From Marinomonas balearica (GTDB taxonomy: Bacteria > Pseudomonadota > Gammaproteobacteria > Pseudomonadales > Marinomonadaceae): DNA of 64,000 nt. The notes beneath the pieces are model-generated. The model was not told where the DNA came from and did not search any database. It saw only the letters and a list, made by a program, of their open reading frames with translations. Made by a program: the position numbers and the translations under genes. The stretch covers positions 62,001 through 126,000 of the forward strand of contig NZ_SNXC01000014.1 in the NCBI RefSeq assembly GCF_004362145.1, in the 5' to 3' direction. This document shows, piece after piece, positions 47,923 through 57,387 of the stretch (the first letter of the stretch is position 1; every line of letters begins with the position of its first letter).

Positions 47923-48149
47923 CTGTTAGAAGTGAGAGTTCATCTAGTCTTTTTTAGCTAAAGCGTACCCGTTTGCTAAAAATGTAGGCGTGTCTCAGGC
48001 TTCCGAAATTTGGGTGTGGATTGTAGCCGAGAACAGTCGGTTATACCAGTGAAAACTTGGTTGAAATTTGATCTTATTCGCAGGTGTTTTATCAATCTGC
48101 TAGTATGCGCAGAATAATTAACTCAACTCATTTAAGAATCTAGCTTTTC

Positions 48150-48869
48150 ATGACAGAAAATATTCGAATAGTATTAGTCAATACATCGCATCCGGGGAAC
48201 ATTGGTGGTGCCGCGCGTGCGATGAAAAACATGGGACTGTCTAAATTAGTGTTGGTAGCCCCAAAAGTATTTCCAAGTGATGAGGCAATAAGTAGAGCGT
48301 CGGGGGCGTCAGACCTTCTAGAAAACGCAATTGTTGTCGATACGCTGGAAGAGGCCATTTCTGACTGTCAGTTGGTGATTGGTACAAGTGCTCGCGAGCG
48401 ACATATTCCATGGCCTCTTTTAGATCCCAGAGAATCTGCGGAACTCACGTATAAAGAAGGCCTTGAAACTGCGTTTGTGTTTGGGCGTGAAGATCGCGGC
48501 CTGACAAACGAAGAGCTTCAACGTTGTCATTATCATGTTCATATCCCTTCCGTTGAGTCATTCAGCTCGCTGAACCTTGCAACCGCTGTTCAAGTTATTG
48601 CTTATGAATTACGTATGAAGCATTTATCGTTGGGCGAAGAGCCTATTGTCAGCTCTAAATGGGATCTACCTGCTGCGACAAGTCAGCAAATGGATCATAT
48701 GCTTGAGCATCTTGAGAAAGTTTTGGGTGATATTGAATTCCTAGATCCAAAAGCACCACGACAAGTAATGACCCGCTTTAGAAGGCTTTATCAAAGAGCG
48801 CAATTAGATCAGCAAGAAATGGGAATGCTACGAGGTGTGCTAACTGCAATCGAGAAGCAGTATCGATAG
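48150..48869 (+). CDS. trmJ: tRNA (cytidine/uridine-2'-O-)-methyltransferase TrmJ
   Basis: A 239-residue SPOUT methyltransferase that methylates the ribose at tRNA position 32. The start VLVNTSHPGNIGGAARAMKNMG (split VLVNTSHPGNIG / GAARAMKNMG), the FVFGREDRGLTNEE motif (about residue 110) and IPSVESFSSLNLATAVQVIA (about 131-150) are diagnostic. The iscR gene that usually follows is absent; a terminator ends the unit. Confidence 0.95.
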   Translation: MTENIRIVLVNTSHPGNIGGAARAMKNMGLSKLVLVAPKVFPSDEAISRASGASDLLENAIVVDTLEEAISDCQLVIGTSARERHIPWPLLDPRESAELTYKEGLETAFVFGREDRGLTNEELQRCHYHVHIPSVESFSSLNLATAVQVIAYELRMKHLSLGEEPIVSSKWDLPAATSQQMDHMLEHLEKVLGDIEFLDPKAPRQVMTRFRRLYQRAQLDQQEMGMLRGVLTAIEKQYR

Positions 48870-48877
48870 GTTTATAT

Positions 48878-48917
48878 AAAAACTAAAAAGCGGGTGTTTA
48901 CCCGCTTTTTAGTTTTT
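48878..48917. terminator. Bidirectional intrinsic terminator trmJ/gnd
   Basis: Perfect 18-bp stem (AAAAACTAAAAAGCGGGT and complement) with a GTTT loop, between converging trmJ and gnd. Confidence 0.95.
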
Positions 48918-48963
48918 AGGATCGTTCTATGAATAAGATAACGGTATTAGCAGTTTAGCGTGC

Positions 48964-50487
48964 CTAAACTTTTCTTTCTGGACGGCCTTCTTCTTGCCAA
49001 TGAGTATGAAACTTCTCACCACGAGGACTGTCCACACGCTCATAGGAGTGTGCTCCAAAATAGTCTCTTTGGGCTTGCAGTAAGTTCGCTGGCAATACCT
49101 CTGAACGGTAGCCATCAAAGTACGCAAGAGCAGAAAAGAATGAAGGAGTAGGAATTCCTGATTGTGCCGCTAGCACAACTGCTTTGCGTAAGCTTTTTTG
49201 TTTTGTTGCCAGTGCGTTCGCAAAGTAGTCATCTAATAAAAGGTTTTCTAAGTTTGCGTTTTCATCGAATGCTATGGCGATTTTTTGTAAAAAGGACGCT
49301 CGAATAATACAACCACCACGCCAAATTTTGGCAATACTGCTGAAGTTAAGTGTCCAGTCGTATTCTGCTTGAGCTGCTTTCATAATCTGAAAACCTTGCG
49401 CGTAAGCGCAAATTTTCGCGCAGTAAAGTGCTTCTTCAATCGCGTTTTCTACTTCGGTAGCGTCAAGCTCGCCAAATTCTGTTTCTCCGATCAGAGTTTG
49501 AGCGGCCATTTCTCGCTCTTCTGTCAGTGTACTCAGTGCGCGAGCATAGACAGATTCGCTGATGATTCCTGCAGGAACACCGAGTTGGGTTGCACTGATG
49601 GATGTCCAACGGCCTGTACCTTTTTGCCCAGCGCTGTCGAGGATAAGGTCAACTAACGGTGCACCCGTCTTAGCGTCGTATTGTTGAAGAATATCGGCAG
49701 TGATTTCTACTAAATAGCTGTTTAAGACGCCTTTATTCCAACGTTCGAATAGCTTGCCAATTTCTTCTGGTTCATAGCCCAGAAGAGAACGGATAAGATG
49801 ATATGCTTCACAGATAAGTTGCATATCAGCGTATTCAATTCCGTTGTGTACCATTTTAACGTAGTGGCCGGCTCCGTTTGGCCCTAAGTAAGCAGTACAA
49901 GGCTCGCCTTCGGTAATAGGCGCGCCAGGCGTGTTTGATTCTATTGGCTGTCCATCAGTATCTACTTTTGCTGATACGGCTTCCCACATAGGTTGCAAAT
50001 ATTTCCATGAATCTGCATCACCTCCAGGCATAAGCGATGGCCCGAAGCGTGCGCCAACTTCTCCCCCAGATACTGCGGTTCCAAAGAATTTGAGTTTGTC
50101 TTTGTATTCCGCTTCACGGCGAATAGTGTCGGTCCATTGACTGTTGCCACAATCTACAACAATGTCGTCTGGTTCCAAACCGGCTTCAATTAGACTTTTA
50201 CAGACGGCATCGACAGGGTCTCCTGCTGGTACAAGAAGCACAATCACTCGGGGTTTTACGAGTTTGCCTAGCATGTTGGACATGCTGTCACAGCCTAAAA
50301 TTCGTGGCGTTGTCTGGTCATTTGAACGCTCATGTTCTTCTGTATCAAGAACATCTTTAATTTTTGAAGCGTCCAGATCAAAACCTGCGACTTTATAACC
50401 ATGATCAGCCAGATTCAGCGCTAAGTTTTTGCCCATGACGCCTAAGCCGACAAAACCAATGTCGCAGCTCTGATTCGTATTTTGCAT
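48964..50487 (-). CDS. gnd: 6-phosphogluconate dehydrogenase, decarboxylating
   Basis: A 507-residue pentose-phosphate pathway enzyme making ribulose 5-phosphate, CO2 and NADPH. The dinucleotide motif GLGVMGKNLALNLADHG is at residues 13-29. The segment DCGNSQWTDTIRRE (about 112) and the KMVHNGIEYADMQLICEAYH region (about 212-231) are conserved. The C-terminal tail with GEKFHTHWQEEG is typical. It is somewhat longer than the usual 470-480 residues because of an N-terminal domain insert. Confidence 0.94.
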   Translation of the reverse strand: MQNTNQSCDIGFVGLGVMGKNLALNLADHGYKVAGFDLDASKIKDVLDTEEHERSNDQTTPRILGCDSMSNMLGKLVKPRVIVLLVPAGDPVDAVCKSLIEAGLEPDDIVVDCGNSQWTDTIRREAEYKDKLKFFGTAVSGGEVGARFGPSLMPGGDADSWKYLQPMWEAVSAKVDTDGQPIESNTPGAPITEGEPCTAYLGPNGAGHYVKMVHNGIEYADMQLICEAYHLIRSLLGYEPEEIGKLFERWNKGVLNSYLVEITADILQQYDAKTGAPLVDLILDSAGQKGTGRWTSISATQLGVPAGIISESVYARALSTLTEEREMAAQTLIGETEFGELDATEVENAIEEALYCAKICAYAQGFQIMKAAQAEYDWTLNFSSIAKIWRGGCIIRASFLQKIAIAFDENANLENLLLDDYFANALATKQKSLRKAVVLAAQSGIPTPSFFSALAYFDGYRSEVLPANLLQAQRDYFGAHSYERVDSPRGEKFHTHWQEEGRPERKV

Positions 50488-50932
50488 AGCTTTCGATCAA
50501 CCTTAATGTGTTGGGGGGTTCGAGAGAAGATAATACCATGATCAACGCAAAAAACGCGGCACTTTAAGTTTCAATTCTGCAAAAAGTAACAAAATATAAA
50601 TGATAATGGTTATTGATAACGTTGTTTTTCGTGTCTTTTCGAGAAATAAAATTACATATTTGAAAAAAATAAACGGTAATTTTAGTGTATGGTGTGAAAA
50701 ATTGAGAATAATTTGTTCAAAATTTAGGTTGTGAGCGAGGGTGTTTTTTTAAGATTATGATATATAACGTTTTTTTGTTGTTTTTCATTTTCAAAAAAGA
50801 AATAAAATAACATGTGGTTATAACAATATTTTTTTTTAGAAGCTTTTGTTACTATTTGAATAACTTTTTAAGAACGCCAACAATAACAATAATTATAAAA
50901 CCGAACCCTTTAGTCCAGAGGATAAGCAGAAC
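50488..50932. other. AT-rich divergent gnd/pckA promoter region
   Basis: This 445-bp, strongly AT-rich gap should hold both promoters. A weakly Fur-box-like sequence GATAATGGTTATTGATAAC (50602-50620, 13 of 19 matches by eye) is present. I saw no RNA gene or transposon trace. Confidence 0.4.
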
Positions 50933-52489
50933 ATGAACCAAAGATCAGATGATGCCATCATTCTTAGAAACCAGACAACCCCGCAACTAGTAGAGTATGC
51001 GCTTGAAAATGGTGAAGGGCAGCTCTCAGATAACGGTGCGCTTGTAGTAGAAACCGGTGCTCGCACAGGTCGTTCCCCTATGGATCGATTTATTGTTGAA
51101 GAATCTTCAACAAAGGATGTCATTCACTGGGGGCCTGTAAATAGAGCATTCCCAGAAGAAAAGTTTGCTCCGTTGTGGGATCGTGTAGCCGCTTATTTGG
51201 ATACTAAAACATCGTTTGTATCCGATATTCATGTTGGTGCGGGAGACGTTCATTATCTTCCTGTTATTATGCGCACAGAAACCGCATGGCATCACTTGTT
51301 TGGTCGCAATTTGTTTATCCGTCCTGACACTTATAATTCGCAAGACAAAGCAGAGTGGCAAATCTTGAACGCTCCGGGTTTTGAATGTGATCCTGAGCGA
51401 GATGGAACAAATTCAGACGGTTGCGTCATTTTGAACTTTGCTGAGCGTAAAGTTCTGATCGCGGGCATGCGTTATGCTGGCGAAATGAAGAAAGCAATGT
51501 TCTCAGTTCAAAACTTCTTACTACCTGAAAAAGAAGTGTTGCCAATGCACTGTGCTGCGAACGTGGGCAGTGACAGCGATGTTACTTTGTTCTTTGGGCT
51601 TTCTGGTACAGGTAAAACAACCCTTTCAGCTGATCCAGAGCGCTTCCTGATTGGTGATGATGAGCATGGTTGGGGTAAAGATACTGTATTTAACATCGAA
51701 GGCGGTTGTTACGCGAAGACCATTGATTTGTCGCAAAAAAATGAGCCTGTTATTTGGAATGCGATCAAATTTGGAACGATTGTAGAGAACGTTGTTTTGG
51801 ATTCTGAATCACGCGTTGCTGATTACACTGACACCTCGTTAACTCAGAATGGTCGTGCTGGATACCCTCGTGAGCATATCGAAAAACGTGCAGAAGAGAA
51901 TCGTGCAGGCGAGCCAAATGCGATTATCTTTTTAACGTGTGATTTGACTGGCGTTCTTCCTCCTGTATCGATTTTGAGCAAAGAAGCTGCGGCATATCAT
52001 TTCCTTAGCGGTTACACTGCGCTTGTAGGTTCAACAGAGATGGGGGCTGGTTCTGGTATTAAATCTACGTTCTCAACGTGCTTTGGTGCTCCTTTCTTCC
52101 CGCGTTCTGCTGATGTTTATGCTGATCTTTTGATTAAGCGTATTGAAGAATTTGGCAGTAAAGTATACTTAGTGAATACTGGTTGGACTGGCGGTGCGCA
52201 TGGTAAAGGCGGTAAACGCTTTAGCATCCCAACGACTCGTGCTGTCATCTCTGCAATCCAATCAGGTGCTTTGATCGATGCTGAAACTGAGTTCCTTGAA
52301 AAGCTAAATTTGTCTGTTCCTTTGAGTGTTGATGGTGTTGACACAGTGCTGTTAAACCCTCGTAATACATGGGAAAGTGCGGCAGATTACGATGCACAGG
52401 CTGAAAACTTAATTGGCCAGTTTGTTGAGAACTTTAAGAAGTTCGAATCTGTGTCTGAAGATATTGTTAAAGCTGGGCCGTCACTTTAA
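50933..52489 (+). CDS. pckA: Phosphoenolpyruvate carboxykinase (ATP)
   Basis: A 518-residue gluconeogenic enzyme turning oxaloacetate and ATP into PEP. It has the P-loop [16 protein letters not shown] (about residue 222), the metal-binding [14 protein letters not shown] (about 250) and the substrate-binding [16 protein letters not shown] (about 42). The length is normal. Single gene with its own terminator. Confidence 0.96.
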   Translation: MNQRSDDAIILRNQTTPQLVEYALENGEGQLSDNGALVVETGARTGRSPMDRFIVEESSTKDVIHWGPVNRAFPEEKFAPLWDRVAAYLDTKTSFVSDIHVGAGDVHYLPVIMRTETAWHHLFGRNLFIRPDTYNSQDKAEWQILNAPGFECDPERDGTNSDGCVILNFAERKVLIAGMRYAGEMKKAMFSVQNFLLPEKEVLPMHCAANVGSDSDVTLFFGLSGTGKTTLSADPERFLIGDDEHGWGKDTVFNIEGGCYAKTIDLSQKNEPVIWNAIKFGTIVENVVLDSESRVADYTDTSLTQNGRAGYPREHIEKRAEENRAGEPNAIIFLTCDLTGVLPPVSILSKEAAAYHFLSGYTALVGSTEMGAGSGIKSTFSTCFGAPFFPRSADVYADLLIKRIEEFGSKVYLVNTGWTGGAHGKGGKRFSIPTTRAVISAIQSGALIDAETEFLEKLNLSVPLSVDGVDTVLLNPRNTWESAADYDAQAENLIGQFVENFKKFESVSEDIVKAGPSL

Positions 52490-52550
52490 GTGGGTATGGC
52501 AATGATCTCTAACTATTGAGGTCGTGAATGACTACTTGCTTGTAGTTTGA

Positions 52551-52587
52551 AAAAAAAACCGCACATTTAATCATGTGCGGTTTTTTT
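52551..52587 (+). terminator. Intrinsic terminator after pckA
   Basis: AACCGCACAT / ATGTGCGGTT stem with a short AT loop, flanked by A8 and T7 runs. Confidence 0.93.
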
Positions 52588-52652
52588 GTATGTGGCGTAA
52601 GCTAAGGTCAAATCGTCTACAACATGTTTACTAAATTGGGTATTCTATTCGC

Positions 52653-53420
52653 ATGATAGACAGTCATTGCCACTTAGATTTCAATCAATTCGACTCTGAT
52701 CGCGAACAAATTCTAAATACATGCTTGTCGCTGGGCGTCGAAGGTGTACTTATCCCTTCAACAACGTTGCAGAGCTTTTCAAAAGTGTTGGACTTGGCGC
52801 AATGCTACCCCATGATTCGTTCTGCACTGGGGTTGCACCCCTACTTTTTGAAGGGTAAGGTTGATATAGAAACGTCGCTTAGAGAACTTGAGCGATTACT
52901 TACCTTGAGAAGTGTTGTTGCCGTGGGTGAGATCGGGTTGGATCTATGGCCGGGTTGTTGCGATATTGATAAACAGGTAGAAATCTTTGAGCGACAATTG
53001 ATGCTTGCTAAGTCGTTTGATTTGCCTGTGATTTTGCACGCTCGCAAAAGTGAGGATCTGCTGCTTCGATCCATTAAGAAGTTAAAGTTTTGCGGTGGTG
53101 GAGTGGTGCATGCATTCAATGGTAGCCAGGCGCAGGCTAATCGCTTTTTAGATTTTGGTTTCGTTCTTGGCATCGGTGGTACCGTTACCTATGAACGCGC
53201 AAAGAAAGCTCGTCGGGTACTGGCGTCGCTTCCTGACAGTGCATATGTATTGGAAACAGACTCACCTGATATGCCATTATCAGGCTTTCAGGGTGAAGCA
53301 AATATGCCTTATCGTGTTTTGGATGTTGCCAGATGTGTGTCGGAAATACGCAACCAGTCTCTTGATGAAATCGCTGTAATAACAACACAGAATTTGATAA
53401 GAACCTTACCTAATTGGTAG
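52653..53420 (+). CDS. TatD-family metal-dependent hydrolase
   Basis: A 255-residue TatD-type nuclease (YjjV-like). The metal-binding start MIDSHCHLDF, the EIGLDLW motif (about residue 93), ILHARKSEDLL (about 127), HAFNGS (about 152) and ETDSPDMPL (about 203) follow the family order. It probably acts in DNA repair or RNA turnover. The next gene follows after 13 bp. Confidence 0.9.
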   Translation: MIDSHCHLDFNQFDSDREQILNTCLSLGVEGVLIPSTTLQSFSKVLDLAQCYPMIRSALGLHPYFLKGKVDIETSLRELERLLTLRSVVAVGEIGLDLWPGCCDIDKQVEIFERQLMLAKSFDLPVILHARKSEDLLLRSIKKLKFCGGGVVHAFNGSQAQANRFLDFGFVLGIGGTVTYERAKKARRVLASLPDSAYVLETDSPDMPLSGFQGEANMPYRVLDVARCVSEIRNQSLDEIAVITTQNLIRTLPNW

Positions 53421-53433
53421 AAGGTAAGAACAC

Positions 53434-54312
53434 TTGAGTAGTTTGGATAATATGGTAATTAATAAGCCAATTAGAATTTTGCTGCTGGGCTCTGATACAG
53501 AGTTAGGCGAAGCGATTCGTGATTATAAGCAAGTTGAAAATGAGTTTCAGTGGTTTGAGTGCGCTACTAAAGATGTGGTTCGTTTGTTAGCGAATGATGA
53601 TCTAGAGAGTAACGTTGATTTTGTGGTAGATGCATACAGTCTGCGCCATGCTCCAGAGAATACATATGAAGAATTTACGCAGCTTGTTCAGGATAAGTTA
53701 GTAAATTTAAATGTTCCAATCTTTATGATGAGCAGTGTTCGTGTTTTTTCTGGTGAGCAGAATGCTGCATATACTGAAAATGACATTCCTGATTCTGATT
53801 CGCATTATGAAAATGCGCTGATGTCTATGGAAAACATATTGCTGAATAATGAGCGAAATGTCGTTCTACGAACAGGTTGGTTATTCAGTGGTATGCATGA
53901 TGATTTTGTGTCGAGTACGATAGGGTTGGTGCAAAGTGGCGTAAACCTTGCTTACCAAGATAATGTGATAGGCTGCCCTACGCCCGTAACCGACGTTGCT
54001 CGAGTTACCCATTCGATGATTAAGCAAAGCTACAATGGTGCTGAAAATTGGGGAGTATATCATTACTGCTGTGCTGAAGAGGTCAGTTGGCTGGGCCTTG
54101 TTGAGGCTATTTTGGCAACGGCAAGTCAGTTTGATCCAAAGGCTCAAAGCGAAATGGACAGCATTAATGATTCTTTGGCAAATGAAGAAGGTGGGCTCTC
54201 TATTCAGCGCCAGTCACTCTCATGTCGGAAAATATTTAATCATTATGGTATAAAGCAAAGGTCTTGGCGACCAACATTACGGAAGCTTATCAAAGACCTG
54301 TATCAAAGGTAG
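53434..54312 (+). CDS. RmlD-like sugar-nucleotide-binding protein
   Basis: A 292-residue protein of the extended SDR, RmlD-like type. The nucleotide-binding part is IRILLLGSDTELGEAI (about residues 13-28). The VVLRTGWLFSG motif (about 146) and GCPTPVTDVARVT (about 178) are typical of dTDP-4-dehydrorhamnose reductase relatives. The catalytic tyrosine region (ENALMSMENILL) lacks the YxxxK triad, so activity is doubtful. The start is TTG at 53434 with AAGGTAAG upstream; ATG 53452 is an alternative. Confidence 0.7.
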   Translation: MSSLDNMVINKPIRILLLGSDTELGEAIRDYKQVENEFQWFECATKDVVRLLANDDLESNVDFVVDAYSLRHAPENTYEEFTQLVQDKLVNLNVPIFMMSSVRVFSGEQNAAYTENDIPDSDSHYENALMSMENILLNNERNVVLRTGWLFSGMHDDFVSSTIGLVQSGVNLAYQDNVIGCPTPVTDVARVTHSMIKQSYNGAENWGVYHYCCAEEVSWLGLVEAILATASQFDPKAQSEMDSINDSLANEEGGLSIQRQSLSCRKIFNHYGIKQRSWRPTLRKLIKDLYQR

Positions 54313-54351
54313 ACTACTTTAGTTTGTCAGAAAAGGGACGGAAGCGTCAGC

Positions 54352-54768
54352 ATGCAAAAAATTAATCATAAAGCTGTATTTTTAATTTTTATTTTGGAAA
54401 TGGTGTTTGGTTTTCTTTGGTATTCTGCCGCACCTGCCTCTCTGTTAAATGCTACACATTCGTCTCTTGCCTTATCGGATATGGGATACTTTTTATTAGT
54501 AAGTTTCACATTGGCGTGTTTACTTCTCACTTACTTTTCAGCTTGGTTGCTAAACAAGTTTTCGGTTGCCAGTTGGTCTGATCGTTTTCTTGCTCTTGTT
54601 GGTATTTGGATGTTTTGTGTCCTACCAAACTTTATATTTATCAGTGTTTATTTTGATATTGAAAAAGTAAATATTGTTTATATGTTGGCATTCGGATTTT
54701 TCTGTACGTCGTTAAATGCATTGATTCTGCCGCTATGGCGCTCTTCTCGTTCGATTTTTAAGAGTTGA
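54352..54768 (+). CDS. Small membrane protein, possibly DUF1761-like
   Basis: A 138-residue protein with four predicted membrane helices, at about residues 7-27, 44-66, 79-100 and 108-128. The WYSAAPASLL segment near the first loop is reminiscent of DUF1761 proteins, but I am not sure of the family. It follows the RmlD-like gene by 39 bp and precedes a terminator, so it probably ends that operon. No function can be given. Confidence 0.65.
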   Translation: MQKINHKAVFLIFILEMVFGFLWYSAAPASLLNATHSSLALSDMGYFLLVSFTLACLLLTYFSAWLLNKFSVASWSDRFLALVGIWMFCVLPNFIFISVYFDIEKVNIVYMLAFGFFCTSLNALILPLWRSSRSIFKS

Positions 54769-54782
54769 GGAATTTGATATTC

Positions 54783-54814
54783 AAAAAAAGCAGCCATTAA
54801 ATGGCTGCTTTTTT
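54783..54814. terminator. Bidirectional intrinsic terminator
   Basis: AGCAGCCATT / AATGGCTGCT stem flanked by A and T runs, between the small membrane protein gene and the oppositely oriented membrane protein at 54909. Confidence 0.92.
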
Positions 54815-54908
54815 GTTTGCGTTCTTGGACTGAACTCTTATCTTAACCGCCTTGTTTGTACTTAAAAAGTATCGTTACTTTTTGGGTGCAAGGCTAGGTT
54901 GATAATGA

Positions 54909-55757
54909 TTAGTACAAAGAGCTTTCCGGCCATACTTGCCACAGACACACCCCTGCGACAACGCCTGCACAAATCACGTTCGGTAGAGCCCCGATAATCA
55001 ATGATTTAATGCTGCTGTCTTGCTCGCAAATGCGCGAACCTATTAGAGACGCTATCGGTGTAAGCCCCAATGCAACAATGACCCAAAGAGGCAGATCTGC
55101 TAATACGTGAGACTGAGTTAACAGCCCTCCGAGAACAAATAGTGATGGAATCACCCCTTTAGAGCTATCTGTTTTTGTGAAAAAGCAAATGGCTAAATAG
55201 CCAAAGCCTGCAGCAGCAACAGCACCGAGAAGTTGGCCAATTAATAGGCTTCCCCCAATGGACATCACAGGTGAAGATGCAGCGGATGCTATTACGATAG
55301 AAAGCATAGGCAAGTGATTGGTTTTGCCGTAATTCTTATGCGTAATCAGCGTGCAAATAACAACGGTTGCGAAGCCAGACAAGATTGCCCATGCAATGCT
55401 GGTTGTTGTTCCTTGATGCTTTAATACAGGGTTTAGAAGTAAGTAATAACTTACTATCAATAAAGCAAATGTCGCTATTATTTTAAGTTTATCGGTTTCT
55501 AATTTATAGGCCGCTACAATAGCAACGAGTCCTAATAACGCCGATATAACAAGAAAATCCATTGCTCTTTCAGGCGGGAAGTGCAATCCAGTATGGATTA
55601 CGATTAACCCTGCTAAGAAACCGACAACAAAACCAAGCGGTGTCACGCAAGGTTTCCACTTTGTGGTTAACCAGGTAGCCACTAAAGCAGCGAGGATGGG
55701 GTAAACTGCAGTGTGTAGCAGCATAATTAAATTTGCATTGCCGGTTTCTTCGTACAT
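54909..55757 (-). CDS. Polytopic membrane protein of unknown function
   Basis: A 282-residue protein with about eight to nine hydrophobic segments and few charged residues. I do not recognise the family. Segments such as GLIVIHTGLHFPPERAMDF (about 50-69) and GGLLTQSHVLADLPLW (about 215) are the most distinctive. It lies 9 bp downstream of yceI and is probably co-transcribed with it. A transport or sensing role is only a guess. Confidence 0.6.
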   Translation of the reverse strand: MYEETGNANLIMLLHTAVYPILAALVATWLTTKWKPCVTPLGFVVGFLAGLIVIHTGLHFPPERAMDFLVISALLGLVAIVAAYKLETDKLKIIATFALLIVSYYLLLNPVLKHQGTTTSIAWAILSGFATVVICTLITHKNYGKTNHLPMLSIVIASAASSPVMSIGGSLLIGQLLGAVAAAGFGYLAICFFTKTDSSKGVIPSLFVLGGLLTQSHVLADLPLWVIVALGLTPIASLIGSRICEQDSSIKSLIIGALPNVICAGVVAGVCLWQVWPESSLY

Positions 55758-55766
55758 ATCTTTGCC

Positions 55767-56303
55767 TTACTTACGGATGCCTTCGATGAACACTTCTAGG
55801 TCGGTTTCGTCAGTAACACCTGGAATAAAGTAAGTTACACCAAAGTCACTGCGTTTGATGGTTGTTTTAGCTTCGAATCCTGCACGGTAACCGCCCCATG
55901 GATCTTTACCTTCACCCACTTTTTCAACATCAAATTCAACGGTTTTTGTTACACCGTGAAGTGTGATTTCACCCTTAAGTTCCTCGCCATCAAAGCTTGT
56001 GCTTTTAAATGTAATGGTTGGGAATTGTTTTACGTCTAGGAAATCTGGGCTGCGTAAATGCTTATCGCGCGCTTCGTGGTTTGTATCAACGCTCGCTGCT
56101 TGAATTGTAAGTTCAGCAGAACCAGAGTTGTCGTCGTTATATGTGAAGTTACCCGCAATATCATTAAAACGACCAGCCGTTTTACTTACACCAAGGTGGC
56201 CAATTTCAAAGGTTACAAAAGAATGGCCTGGATCGATTTTGTACTCAGCAGCATTTGCTGCGCCTGCAGCTAGAACAAGAGAGGCAATTACAAGGTGTTT
56301 CAT
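55767..56303 (-). CDS. yceI: YceI-family periplasmic protein
   Basis: A 178-residue lipocalin-like YceI protein with a signal peptide (MKHLVIASLVLAAGAANA) and a mature start EYKIDPGHSFVTFEIGHLGVS. Members bind isoprenoid lipids such as polyprenyl quinone precursors. I chose ATG 56303 because GGAG lies 8 bases upstream and the signal peptide starts there. It is divergent from a LysR gene, whose product may control it. Confidence 0.92.
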   Translation of the reverse strand: MKHLVIASLVLAAGAANAAEYKIDPGHSFVTFEIGHLGVSKTAGRFNDIAGNFTYNDDNSGSAELTIQAASVDTNHEARDKHLRSPDFLDVKQFPTITFKSTSFDGEELKGEITLHGVTKTVEFDVEKVGEGKDPWGGYRAGFEAKTTIKRSDFGVTYFIPGVTDETDLEVFIEGIRK

Positions 56304-56389
56304 AGGGTGTCTCCGATTATGTGAATAAGTTGTGCTCATAGTATAGATTTATTATTATTTATTCATAATCCTTTAATTTACAATTCAAT

Positions 56390-56406
56390 ATTTCATTATA
56401 TGAAAT
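56390..56406. promoter_or_regulatory. Palindrome in the yceI-LysR divergent region
   Basis: ATTTCAT-TAT-ATGAAAT is a perfect 7-bp-arm inverted repeat, about 40 bp before the LysR start. A LysR site or promoter-associated element is plausible. Confidence 0.4.
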
Positions 56407-56445
56407 AAAAATAATGAAACTTTTTGCAATAAGTGAGAATGAACA

Positions 56446-57336
56446 GTGGATAAATTTCAGGCGATGAAGGTGTTTTGTCGCGTATATGAAGCAGAGAGTT
56501 TTAAGAGCGCCAGTGAGACATTAGGGATATCGAGACCTATGGTGACTCGATATATTAATACGCTGGAAGAAGCGTTGGGGGTAAAGTTACTTCAGCGCAA
56601 TACGCGTAATATCAGTATTACACATGCGGGAACTTTATACTATAAACACGGCATAGCAATTTTAGAAGCGTTAGAAGAAGCGGAAAACGAGTTAAATGAC
56701 TTATCTAACTCTCCAAAAGGGCGCCTTAAGGTAAGTGTCCCAATGGATTTTGGCTTGTCTTATATGGTTCCAATATTTAATGAATTTCAAAAGCTTTACC
56801 CTGATATCAAAATTGATGTGGATTTTAATGACAGGCGGGTGGATCTAACGGAATCGGGTGTCGATATAGCGGTACGAGGCGGTGCTTTAGGTGGAGATCA
56901 GTTTGTTGCCCGTCCGTTAACGGAATTTAAAGGTTATGTGTGCGCCTCACCAGAATATTTAAGTACATTTGGTGAGCCTAAAACACCACATGATCTTATA
57001 GATCACAATTGTTTACGGTATAGTTTGGCGCCTTCTCCAAATCAATGGTCTTTTATGGATGGAAAGCATGGGGAAATGAATGTACCAGTATCCGGTTCTT
57101 TTGAAGCAAATAACGGCGGAGCTCTGACAAGAATGGCTGTTGAAGGCGTTGGAATTATCTATCAACCAGGTTTTTTAGTTGATCGATATGTGCAATCAGG
57201 ACAGTTGGTTCCGATTTTGACCAACTTTTGCGGGTATGTTGGGAAGTTTCATGCGGTTTACACGCAAAGGCGATTGCTGCCTAAACCAACGAGATTATTG
57301 CTGGAATTTATGATTGAAAAGTTGAGAGCGGTGTAG
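56446..57336 (+). CDS. LysR-family transcriptional regulator
   Basis: A 296-residue LysR protein. The N-terminal helix-turn-helix is FQAMKVFCRVYEAESFKSAS (residues 4-23) and SRPMVTRYINTLEEALGVKLL (about 29-49). It starts with GTG at 56446. It is divergent from yceI and is the likely regulator of yceI and the downstream membrane protein. Its stop codon lies in the loop of a terminator hairpin. Confidence 0.9.
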   Translation: MDKFQAMKVFCRVYEAESFKSASETLGISRPMVTRYINTLEEALGVKLLQRNTRNISITHAGTLYYKHGIAILEALEEAENELNDLSNSPKGRLKVSVPMDFGLSYMVPIFNEFQKLYPDIKIDVDFNDRRVDLTESGVDIAVRGGALGGDQFVARPLTEFKGYVCASPEYLSTFGEPKTPHDLIDHNCLRYSLAPSPNQWSFMDGKHGEMNVPVSGSFEANNGGALTRMAVEGVGIIYQPGFLVDRYVQSGQLVPILTNFCGYVGKFHAVYTQRRLLPKPTRLLLEFMIEKLRAV

Positions 57337-57350
57337 GCTCTCAACTTTTC
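57316..57350. terminator. Bidirectional terminator overlapping the LysR gene end
   Basis: Perfect 14-bp stem (GAAAAGTTGAGAGC and complement) with a 7-base loop that contains the TAG stop of the LysR gene. It separates the converging LysR and fabY genes. Confidence 0.88.
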
Positions 57351-57387
57351 AAAAAGAGTGTTTTGATGGCGAGTTCGTTAGAAATGT

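Larger units (their letters stand above)
47746..48149. other. suhB-trmJ divergent region with boxA and hairpin
   Basis: This 404-bp gap holds both promoters. On the suhB strand are a boxA (47817-47828) and, further upstream, a perfect 10-bp inverted repeat (47891-47922). The downstream arm of that repeat reads TTGCTCTTAC on the suhB strand, itself boxA-like. No tRNA or other gene is visible. Confidence 0.6.

Noticed and set aside
47746-48149. tRNA or rRNA fragment in the suhB-trmJ gap
   Set aside because: The boxA made me look for rRNA leader sequence, but no other rRNA or tRNA features are present.
50602-50620. Fur box upstream of gnd/pckA
   Set aside because: Only about 13 of 19 matches in a very AT-rich region and no iron genes nearby; too weak to call.
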